This document shows positions 55,258 to 64,000 of a DNA stretch of 64,000 bases, piece after piece. Source of the DNA: Solea solea (lineage: Eukaryota; Chordata; Actinopteri; Pleuronectiformes; Soleidae); assembly GCF_958295425.1 (NCBI RefSeq), contig NC_081142.1, forward strand, positions 5,722,917 to 5,786,916. Direction: 5' to 3'. A model generated the notes under the pieces. That model was not told where the DNA came from, did no database searches, and saw only the letters and a list, made by a program, of their open reading frames with translations. How positions within the stretch are numbered: the first letter of the stretch is position 1; each line of letters starts with the position of its first letter. The position numbers and the translations under genes were made by a program.

Positions 55258-57090
55258 CCAAGTATGTATGACTTTGTGGTCCTGTGTTTTTTATTAATGG
55301 AGCCCCAGGGTCAGGTCCAGGCTTGCTGCTTTGTCACACCAGACTGCCTCACACACACACACACAGACACACACACTAGGGCAGGTTCCCAAACCCAGGG
55401 ATCCTGAGACACAGACAGCAAGTCACTAGATAATTGTAGGAAATCCACTAGTTGTTTTAAAAAAAAAACTAAATCCTGATCTAAGATATGGATCTACAAC
55501 AGAAAGAACTATTGTGTTTCTCCTTGGGCCATAACCTACATCCTCCAAACACTTCATCCAAATCTGTCTTTTATATTTTGAGATATGCTCCTCACAGACA
55601 GACCACGGCAGCAAGAAAAAAAAAAAACATAGATATAAGAGATAAAAATCATATTTAAGCCATAATTGTTACAGGAGACAAAATATTGGTTGATATATAA
55701 TTGTGACCTCAGATTTACTGCACCATATGAAATATAGTGATATGTTTAAAGGCATAGTACATAGTTTGTGGAAGTCGGGGTGTACGAGGTGGTTATGCAG
55801 AGTCAGTGTGTAACATACAGTAGAGAGGCAGGAGAACTGGAACATGATTTAGGTGTTAATGTGAACGGGGACCACAGAGAAAACAAGTGGTACAAGGTCC
55901 AACTGCTAAATAAAATTAAAGGCTACACCATATTGTGATATACTACAACTGTTTATTAAATATGAAATACTTTGGTTTACCATGTTATCAGACAGCACTT
56001 TAGAAATGTCAAAACAAACAGCTGATCTGCCACATCGTAACACAGCCTCTACACTGTTACATGGTTATACAGGACGTATGACAAGGGCCGTCGTCAAAAC
56101 AATGCAATCCATCATGTTCCGATTCTACCGTCGCCCTCTCCACTGAACATTGGCCTCTCTGTGTAACAGACTCTGACTGTTGAGTGCCTCATACACTCCT
56201 ACTTCTCTATTTTAAAAAGCCTGAACTATCCCTTAAATGTCACCGGGAACAATGGGGTTCCTGAGACACTGGCACTGTTATTTGGAGGGTGAGGTTTTGA
56301 GAAATCCTGCATTAGAACTGACTGTTATGTTTCAAGACGAGTTAAAAACAGATTGTCGACATTATAGTACATGCATCCTCAGAGCTGTTTTTGCTTTTGT
56401 TTACATATCAGAAAGAAACTGTAGATATGCAGCTTAGATTTTCAGTCATAACTTAAGCCCTGCAGCAGGATTTCCTTTTTTTCTTTTCTCAGTTGCAAAT
56501 GGCCAGTTCATCTAAGCTGTAGAGCTTCTCCCACCCCTGCCTTCAGAAAGCCAGTGATGCCTGTGTTGACACTGACAGTAAAGTAAAACCATGATTTCAT
56601 CTTTTCCATGTCCCGTCTAATGTGTGGTAAAGTGAGTCTGCCCACAGTGAGCTGTACTGTATGTGTCTTTGTTCACCTCGGTAAACAGAGTGAAAGAGAG
56701 CTGTTCTTACACTTAAAGGATTGGTTCACCCAAATTACACAAAAAACACGTTTCTCACTTACCTCGAGCTCATCACGTCCAATATGAATTTCAAATGCTG
56801 TCTCATGTTCTGGGTGAAGGCCAAAAACCTCCCAGTGATGCCACAGGAAAGTTCACACAGGAGGTTCATTAGGATTTGTGATCTGGGAACAATTTGAATG
56901 AACAAGATTCAACTGAGGTCAAGTGCAAAAGTAATAATAGACATTTTCTTGGAGCCATGGTGCTAGATCTAAATCTGAATCTATCTTTCCAGAGACAATA
57001 AGAAATAGTCTACATCATCCACAAGACTGTTTCTTTTATAGGGAATATTAAAGTGATAGTTCAAATGATAAAATTGACACTTGCTCTAGT
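54593..57090. other. FAM78 3' flank, no gene seen
   Basis: Probably includes the FAM78 3' UTR. Candidate signals are ATTAAA near 54703 and AATAAA near 55911. An A/T homopolymer cluster lies at 54970-55020 and a TG run at 55221-55254. The segment from about 56713 begins TTAAAGGATTGGTTCACCC, a MITE-like end whose degenerate inverse TTGAACTGACCCTTTAAA occurs at about 57585-57602. Confidence 0.45.
55221..55254. repeat. (TG)n microsatellite
   Basis: Continuous GT run of about 34 bases. Confidence 0.92.
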
Positions 57091-57092
57091 GA

Positions 57093-57264
57093 CAGTGTTT
57101 CCCAACCCCTGGTCCTCAGGGATGTTTTAGATGTTGCCCTGCTCCAACACACCTGATTCAAATGTTCAGCTCGATGACGAGCTGAACATTTCAATCAGGT
57201 GTGTTGGAGCAGGGCAACATCTAAAACATGCAGGGCAGTTTTCCCTGAGGACCAGGGTTGGGAG
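57093..57264. mobile_element. palindromic hAT-like MITE, second copy
   Basis: Same family as 52209-52408: CAGTGTTTCCCAACCCCTGG at the left, then long near-perfect arms (GATGTTTTAGATGTTGCCCT and CTCCAACACACCTGATT with their inverses) meeting at TTCAGCTCGATGACGAGCTGAA. The right terminus is eroded, so the target duplication is not clear. The copy would fold into one hairpin of about 170 bases. Confidence 0.75.
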
Positions 57265-57408
57265 TCTAGGACATAGACTTAAGAAGGTGAAGATTTTATT
57301 TGGTGAGCTTTTGTTAAGTGGCTAAAACCTGCTGTCAGTGAGAGCAAGTGTCTGACTCCAGTTCAGTGTTGATAATTTATCAACATTATTCAACCTCACC
57401 TCAAAAAA

Positions 57409-57552
57409 AATATATTTACTATATATATATACTATATATATATGGCGAATATATGGCGTACTATATATATATATATATATATGTACATATATATACATAC
57501 ATACATATATATATATAGAGATATATATATATATATATATATACATACACAC
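57409..57552. repeat. (TA)n microsatellite cluster
   Basis: Several alternating TA runs separated by short non-TA interruptions (for example GGCGAATATATGGCG). The Tyr/Ile-rich frames over it are artefacts. Confidence 0.9.
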
Positions 57553-57609
57553 ATACACCTCTGGGTAAATGAGAATTCCTCTGGTTGAACTGACCCTTTA
57601 AAGATTAGA

Positions 57610-58265
57610 GCAGTATTGAGTTTACACAATCAAGTCTCTTGTGCCATCATGATCTTTTGTAAAAATGTCTTTTTACAATGATTCTTGAGTAAAAAAGGAA
57701 GGGAAAAAAAAAAACACACACACAGTGCATATGAAGACTCAGTGAAGCCGAGACTGAGAGTAAATGTTGCTTACTGTTCTCCACATGGTTTCTGTGCCGT
57801 GTTTCTGTTTGTACACACTCGGCGCACAGTGGGCCACTAAAGCAGGCCACGCTGCGCTGGTCCAACGAGACAGAGATGAAGAGAGACAAAGGATGTAACT
57901 GCATTATTTCACCCCTGCTGCTCATTACTCTTGGTGCAAACCAAACAAGCCTTCGCACACACACACCACACCCAGAACTACACCAGAGCCATGATCACCG
58001 GAGGGACTGTTCTGCCTGTGCACTGCACCAACAGTGGACATTTTAACAACATGCCTATTGTAGCCATAACACGGGAGCAGTTTGTGAGCCACAGGAGAGC
58101 CCACACTGACAATCAAGGGAAACATCTCGAGCTGCACCTTTAAGACGGAGACACTAGAGAGGGGTGGTCCTTATTAGTTTGCGATTTTATTATTCAGATA
58201 ATTGAATATTTTTTAGGGTGAAAGAAACAGGAACATGTTTCACAAGTTGCCCCAATAGGAGTGTT
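57610..58265. other. noncoding, no gene seen
   Basis: Mixed composition. The 70-codon plus-strand and 105-codon minus-strand frames here show no domain, and no splice context supports them. Confidence 0.5.
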
Positions 58266-58268
58266 TAC

Positions 58269-58615
58269 GGTCCAGTTTGTAACATTTAGGAAGGTTTATT
58301 GGAAGAAATTTAATATACGGCTCATAGCACACAGGACAGTATAATCACGTTTTGTTTTTGTAGCCTAAGAACATCTCTTTAATATGTATTTTATGGAGGC
58401 CGCATCCTGCGCCACCATGTTTCAATTCATGCCCAATTGGACATATCAGGTGTGGAGTGTTGTTACCAAGCAAACCAAGAAGAATAACATCATTTCTGGT
58501 TTGTGAAGGCCACCGTCGTTCCATAACATGCTTTTTTGGAAAGGATAAGTTGAGCAGAAGAAAAAAAACTGAAAAAACACCATGAAATGTCACTATTTCT
58601 TACACACTGGACCTT
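58269..58615. mobile_element. MITE with GGTCCAGTGTGTAA inverted ends
   Basis: The left end GGTCCAGTTTGTAACATTTA (58269) and the right end TTACACACTGGACC (inverse GGTCCAGTGTGTAA, ending 58613) match at 13 of 14 positions. The body contains GGAGGCCGCATCCTGCGCCA and CATGTTTCAATTC. Isolated right ends of the same family occur at 29447-29464 and about 39712-39731. Confidence 0.65.
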
Positions 58616-58619
58616 TAGA

Positions 58620-59495
58620 GAAAATACATTGATACTTGACGTGTGTGAATCAGGGCCTCTTTTACAGTAACAGATGTGCCTGAGGACTCGGGGTAGAGCG
58701 GGTTCATGTCCCTTCGAGAGGAGCTCGACTAAAACTCCTACTTGTTCCGCTGATTAACTGGAGTTTAACGCAGTGATTGCTTGAAGACGACTGGGTAATA
58801 ACGATGCGAAGAACACGGAACTGCCGCGTTACAGTCCTTTCTCTCAGACTGTCTGGCTTTTGCATGCAGTGTTTTTAATCTCATTAAAACAAATGCCAAA
58901 TACTGTATGTCAAATGTGTGAATTTATTCATGTGTTGGAGTTTGCAGGTCTAACGCACGAAAAGGAGAAGCTCACAGTCAAATTTCTCTCTGAATCTATG
59001 ATGCTGGAAACCTGAGACAAAAACATCCTCACGATTTTGCAGAGTTGTAAAAATCCTGCCGAGTGCGAGTTCCTCTGTTATGTGCTGCAGTAAACAGAAA
59101 AAATGGTGTTGAAGCAAATATAGATAGTGATCTAATGAGAAAGTATATTATGTACTGTACGTATGAACAGAAATTGATGAGTTTGGGCTCCTGGAAGAAG
59201 TTTAGGAGTTTGGGGAGAGAAATATGTGACAGGCCCAAGTTGGAAACTTTTTTTTCTTTAATAAAAGATCCACAGATAAGGAATTAAAAATAATGACGTT
59301 ATTAATTACACCCACTTTATACCAAAAAAAAACAACTAAATGGTTCAAGACAAAAAATTCAGTACAGTCCCGGGATACTTTTTATGCAAATAATTACTTA
59401 CACATTTGAAAAAATCAGTTCTAACAACTCAGACAGTTCCACATTAAGTGATTATGTTTACTTAAAATCAACAGGGTATACTTTTACAAAAGCAT
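58620..59495. other. noncoding, no gene seen
   Basis: No exon-like frame with recognisable content. Between 59090 and 59290 both strands are open for 60-70 codons without any motif. Confidence 0.5.
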
Positions 59496-59499
59496 TGGA

Positions 59500-59745
59500 C
59501 ACAGTGGTAGAGCGGGTCATCTTCCAACCACAAAGTCAGGGGGTTTGATCCCCGACTCTGCAAATCTACATGCCGATGAGCCGCTGGGCAAGACAGTTTA
59601 CACCAAGTTGCTGCTGGCAGCTCGACGCGCTGTACGAATGTGAGAGTGAATGAGTGAATGAGTGAATGGCAAAACTGTAGCGTAAAGAGCTCTGAGTGGT
59701 TCTAAAGACTAAAAAGTCATTATATAAATACAGAGCATTTACCAT
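59500..59745 (+). mobile_element. tRNA-derived SINE, type A, plus-strand copy
   Basis: The tRNA-like head shows an A-box-like GTGGTAGAGCGGGT (59504-59517) and a B-box-like GGTTTGATCCC (59542-59552). The body ends GAATGGCAAAACTGTAGCG and the tail is TCATTATATAAATACAGAGC. It is the inverse of the copies at 3893-4215 and 28955-29170. Confidence 0.75.
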
Positions 59746-59995
59746 TACACAAGGAGCAGGAGTTTGATCGTCACTGGCTTGGAACAATCATGTAAACGTA
59801 AGCCAAATGAATGAATGAATAAATTAAACAAATTATTCCTTTAGATTCACAGATTACAATTTTAAATTGTGCTGTTATTTACACCAACATTTTACAGAAT
59901 TTTAAGTTGTACAAACAAATCAAAACGGTCTTTAAATAACCTAATAACCCCCATGTTAGCCTCCAACAGCATTTCTGAAAAGAATTATTTTTTCT

Positions 59996-60001
59996 TTTAT
60001 T
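59996..60001 (-). terminator. candidate slc35a3 polyadenylation signal
   Basis: AATAAA on the minus strand about 830 bases beyond the slc35a3 stop codon. Confidence 0.35.
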
Positions 60002-60832
60002 CACACACCCATTTAACAGACAGACCACAGCCATACAGTGATCTGTGTACATTATCAAAGACGACACAGTGATTTGATGTTGCCTGGCAACAAAAACTGT
60101 TTCCAAGAATAGCTGAGGGAAAGGGCAGTACGACAAGCCATAAATTAGACAACGCAACTTCTGAAGACTTGAGCTATTACGAGTCTGAAGGCTTTTGTAT
60201 GATTGATTAGTTTTTACCCGAAACACTCACTTTATCCTATCTTACCATTTAATACTAACCTGGATCATTTGTGACCATTTGCTTTGGATGAGCAATGAGC
60301 ACACGTCAGCCCTTAATTCTGCTTTCACATGTGTGGAACGAGTCATCTGATGTGACCGAACCTGAAATACAGCAACTCTGAGGTGAACAAACCCAGTAAC
60401 AGTCTCAACAAAGGTGAAACAGTGACCGACAGTTAAACAGGCTCTAAATAAGTATTAGTCATTCCTGTGAAGAACGTCTTCTAAGCGGTTGACTGGAATT
60501 ATCTCTACAGCGGCAATGAAATGAGAAGGAAAAAGGTTCAATCCTGTTTCACCCGTTTTCTTCAGCTGAGGCACTTTTGGTGACAGACTTCTCACAGCTT
60601 TGTGCTTGCTTAGTATTTTTGTAACTCTCCCCTTCGACTTTTCCTCTGCTTACCTCCTCTCTGCCATTTCCTCTGCTCCTCCTTTTTGCACTCGCATTAT
60701 ATGATAAAGACCTTTCCCCTTGTTTTTTTTTTTGTTTCTTTTTTCCCCCTCATCTCTGTCCTCTATTCCCCTCCTTATCTTCACGCTTCAGCAGGACCTC
60801 CTGCTGCTGCTCCAGTGTCAGCCGTGAATGTC

Positions 60833-60923
60833 CTACGCCCTGCTGATGTTGGGGGAAGGCTTGCCTTCATAGCCGTACAGGAAAGTGGCTCCAATGACCA
60901 AAAGAGCCCCCAGGAAGAAAACA
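60833..60923 (-). CDS. slc35a3: slc35a3 terminal exon
   Basis: [20 protein letters not shown] then KPSPNISRA and TAG (60833-60835): the last membrane span and a short cytosolic tail. The plus-strand 199-codon frame over this region is an antisense artefact. Confidence 0.95.
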
Positions 60924-63888
60924 CTGTGGAGAAGAGCAACAGCTTTGTTATTACAAGACAGAAAAAAGAAAACAAAGAAGAAGAAACCATACAGCAAAGA
61001 CAGCAGAGTGACAGCTTTCTTTACCCGGTGGGCTCAAAGTCCTGCAGCCAGAAGTACGATATGATAGTTGACAGGATGATGGAGAGCGATGTAGCAAAGC
61101 CCTTGAGGATGTTGTCTGCATACTTGATGACCGCTGCTATGACCAGACCACCCAGAGCCTGGAGAAACAACAAACACACAGACACAGATGGACAATGGCA
61201 CGACCTGCTCCACCAAATTAAAGAGTCTTTTTCCCAGAGGCTTCAGAAGGAAGCAAGTCACTGCCAGCTGCAGCTGCTTCATTAGACTGACAAACATGTA
61301 TGCTGAGCTATCGCTGCTTTTTCGCTGTGTCTGTCTGTGATATTGTTGGCCCTCATTGTTCTCTGATTGGAGTTTTTAACTCAATGAGGCTTCCAAGTGA
61401 AATGAAGGCAGAACCAAAAGAACAACTATTCAGTTTTGACATTTCTGTGAGCATTACCTGCAGCACTACGACAATCCAGGTGACTGTGTTGTAACCCTGC
61501 AACATCCCTGACTCCTTCACTCTCTCCCCATCGTACACCAGCATCCCAAAGAGACCAAATATGAGGCCGAACAGCCCTGGAAACACAGATGTAGTAATAT
61601 AGATGAGTTTGTTAGAAACTAAAACATAACAGTTTCAGAAACATTTTGATGGCCCGCTGATTTGTAATAGGGAGAATGGAGCCTCTCCCACTCTGCACCT
61701 GAACTGCTACATCATTTTAGTAATTCGGTAGAAAAATATGGGTGGTGTAGCGGTTAGCACTCTTGCCTTTCCAGCAAGAAGACTTGGGTTCGAGCCCCGG
61801 TTGGAACAAGGGTCTGCATTGAGTTTGCATGTTCTCCCCGTGTGTGCGTCTGTTTTCTCCGGGTTCTCCGGCTTCCTCACACAGTCCAAAAATAATGGGG
61901 ATTAAGTAAAACTGTCACTCTGAATTGTGAGAGTGAATGTGAATTGTTTCTCTCTATGTGTAGCCCTGTGATGGACTGGCAAACTGTCCAGGGTGTACCT
62001 CGCCTATCACCCTGTGTCAGCTGAGATTGGGACAGCGAACCTCTGGTGGAGGATAAAGTGGTAGATGATGGAGGGATAGGTAGAAAAACTGTAAGAAGTG
62101 AAAACAGCCAGACAAGCTGCAAGAATCGGGCTCAGCCAGTGTAATGCTGAACTGACTGCTGGCAAATTAGGGTTTTTTTCTTCTCAAATCCAATCTAAAT
62201 TTGCATTTTTAATTGTTAATGATGGAATTGGCTTTGTGTGCCAAGACATACTGACATATCAGCATGGGTTGCTGTGGTAATGGTGTAAACATGGCCACAT
62301 TTCTGACAAGCCTTTCAAACACAGATGCAGGAAAAATGGAAGCGCATCATATCTTCTCTCACTCATGTCACTCACACGGGGCCCCAGTGAGACATGGTAT
62401 TAACATCCGTCCGATGCACAGTACGAGTGTTCGCACCCGGCATTAAAGCGTGTCCTGCACGCAGCTACTGTGACCGAATATGATCGAGCTGGCGACTAAA
62501 TATACACTGATGTCATGTCTCCCTGTTTGCGAGAGCGAAAGGATGTTTTTAACAAGTCTGAGTCTTTGTGTGTGTCAGACTGAGAGAGTTGCTGAGTGAA
62601 AAACAAATTGTAATCACTTAATCAATGACAGGGTGATCAGTGTTCATATTATGATGTGCTGCTAAGAGTAAAAAAGAAACAGAAACTAATGCTGATCAGG
62701 TGACGTCAGTACAGACTGGAGTGGTTCACACCTGTAGGTGTGATCAGATCACTGAGGATGGATGGATGATAATACTAGGAGAAAAAAAATCTGGGTCTTG
62801 AAGTCTAATATACGTATATTGCAACATTTGTGTGTGTGTGTGTGTGTGTGATCTGCTGTCCAGACTTTAAAAATCTGGATAAAATCTGAATACAAAACTC
62901 TAAACAGGGACTTAAAGGTCAATCGTCATGTGCTTTTGTGGAAGTATATTTGTTACAGCGACAGCATGTGCAGCAAAAGGTACATATTGTTGCTTTAACA
63001 TTTGATCACAGCAACGTCACTGAGTTCAGTTACTTTGCTTTTCTCTCCAAAATCTCTAAGTAAAAAAAATCTTTCTTTTTTTTTTTACTTGTCACTTGCT
63101 CTCGTCTACCTCTGATTATTTGATCTGTGAATTTTCTCAAGTGTGATACATAAATTGTATCCTAATTTGCCATGTGACATGATTACCATGTCTATGAAAT
63201 GTGAAAAAGCACTTTGGTCTTCCGTAATAACAAATAATTGATTGATTCGCATTTCTATTTCCTGTTGTTTTGTCACTACAGCAACAACTAAGGGGGGAAG
63301 GCACAAAACAGCAGCTTTTTTCCCTCGTTTCTTGACTCCAACATTCTTCAACACCCTGCCCAGGAATCGCAGGAGACTTAACACATACCTTACACGTTCC
63401 AGGATAAAAATAAAACAGACAGGAACATTCATCTTAACAGAAATGTTTTGCATGTAAAAAAAAAGAGAAAAACGTTGAGCTGGCTCTCCGTGCAAGGAAG
63501 GAAGTACTCAATACTCAAGAGCTTTAAAAACACAATGCTGTTTACAACAACACCTCCCAACTCTGTGGACGTGCATTCATGAAATCACTTTTTCTTTTTT
63601 TTTTATTGCTGAATCAGTCTAAGCGACGCTGATTCTGCTGACTCATCACGTTCAAGGTTCAAGGTTGCTTCATCGTTGTTGACACAGGAAGAGAACAATA
63701 ATGCATCGCTCACCGAGCTGGATATTGCGGATCCACACGCTCTGCTTGCTCTCCTTCAGGATCTTCTCAAAGTAGACGCCGGCAAAGCCGCTGGAGCAGC
63801 ACGCCACCAGAACTGCCACCACGCCGATGAACTGGGATCCTGCAGACTCGGTCTCCTTCTTTACAGCTGCCGCGGAGTCTGAGGGCCA
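60833..63888 (-). CDS. slc35a3: UDP-N-acetylglucosamine transporter, C-terminal four exons (5' part off the window)
   Basis: Exons 63888-63714, 61576-61458, 61158-61025 and 60923-60833 encode the last 172 residues and a TAG stop; the family is about 325 residues, so roughly half is visible. SLC35A3 is a multi-span Golgi antiporter that imports UDP-GlcNAc for N-glycan branching. Diagnostic text: [81 protein letters not shown] and [16 protein letters not shown]. The [12 protein letters not shown] and YDGE wording favours A3 over the UDP-galactose transporter A2. It is convergent with the FAM78 gene. Confidence 0.95.
61025..61158 (-). CDS. slc35a3: slc35a3 exon with [12 protein letters not shown]
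   Basis: [20 protein letters not shown] then [20 protein letters not shown] and FEPT. The [13 protein letters not shown] motif is the hallmark of SLC35A transporters. Confidence 0.97.
61458..61576 (-). CDS. slc35a3: slc35a3 exon, middle span
   Basis: [20 protein letters not shown] then [20 protein letters not shown], two membrane segments separated by a polar loop. Phase 0 out. Confidence 0.95.
61741..62085 (+). mobile_element. tRNA-derived SINE, type B, in slc35a3 intron
   Basis: The tRNA-like head is GGTGGTGTAGCGGTTAGCAC (A box) with GGGTTCGAGCC (B box, 61787-61797). It is followed by the body words CATGTTCTCCCCGTGTGTGC, CCTCACACAGTCCAAAAA, CCCTGTGATGGACTGGC and CTGTCCAGGGTGTACC. The end reads GATAAAGTGGTAGATGATGG. 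It is antisense to slc35a3 and is the more complete of the two type B copies (the other is at 14505-14760). Confidence 0.8.
62832..62850. repeat. (TG)n microsatellite
   Basis: Short GT run in the slc35a3 intron. Confidence 0.85.
63714..63888 (-). CDS. slc35a3: slc35a3 exon with [12 protein letters not shown]
   Basis: [20 protein letters not shown] (variable luminal loop) then a membrane span [20 protein letters not shown] and [19 protein letters not shown]. The acceptor is GTGCCTGCAG. Ends in phase 1 with donor GTGAGC. The preceding exon lies beyond 64000. Confidence 0.96.
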
Positions 63889-64000
63889 CTGCAGGCACAA
63901 CCGAGACACAAGTTTGTTTGTATCGACTGAAAAGTGATCGGTTATGTACAGACTGAGCACTGTTTGTATACTGTATATTAAACTGTTGTTCAGGTGTAAC

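Noticed and set aside
59500..59575. Possible tRNA gene
   Set aside because: Same reasoning: a tRNA-like head followed by a repeated SINE body seen elsewhere in the window.
60686..61285. 199-codon plus-strand frame
   Set aside because: Antisense to two slc35a3 exons, whose minus-strand translation matches the transporter exactly.
61741..61810. Possible tRNA gene
   Set aside because: A and B boxes are visible but the cloverleaf is poor and the sequence continues into a SINE body. It is a SINE head, not a tRNA gene.

Overview
The window is nuclear DNA of a ray-finned fish, most likely a spiny-rayed (acanthomorph) teleost. The evidence is five spliced vertebrate genes with small exons and GT-AG introns, many (CA)n and (TA)n microsatellites, and teleost-style repeats: tRNA-derived SINEs, L2/CR1-type LINEs and palindromic DNA-transposon MITEs. 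No bacterial, phage, CRISPR or organellar feature was seen. Most long open frames in the window are noise, antisense of exons or repeat-derived.

Layout. 1-16.2 kb: no recognisable coding exon; it holds a LINE remnant, SINEs, MITE-like repeats, a CpG-rich block near 7.2-7.8 kb and two notable hairpins. 16.24-26.43 kb (minus): tmem59l, eight coding exons, 338 aa. 29.80-40.50 kb (plus): crlf1, eight coding exons, about 390 aa, head-to-head with tmem59l across about 3.4 kb. 41.74-45.91 kb (minus): rex1bd, five exons, 173 aa, tail-to-tail with crlf1. 47.50-54.59 kb (plus): a FAM78-family gene, two coding exons, 262 aa, head-to-head with rex1bd; its single coding intron carries an L2-type LINE with a hAT-like palindromic MITE inserted in it. 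54.6-60.8 kb: intergenic with several MITEs and a SINE. 60.83 kb to the right edge (minus): the C-terminal 172 residues of slc35a3, with the 5' exons beyond the window.

The order tmem59l - crlf1 - rex1bd, with divergent then convergent orientation, matches what is known of human 19p13.11 (TMEM59L, CRLF1, REX1BD), so this is conserved vertebrate microsynteny. The genes do not form a pathway. Tmem59l is a Golgi/endosomal single-pass membrane protein, crlf1 a secreted cytokine-receptor-like factor, rex1bd a small protein of unclear role, FAM78 a conserved family of unknown function with an N-myristoylation-like start, and slc35a3 a Golgi UDP-GlcNAc transporter. I found no previously undescribed system. 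The items most worth checking are the third-locus FAM78 paralogue and its linkage to slc35a3, the perfect hairpins, and the nested repeat structures.
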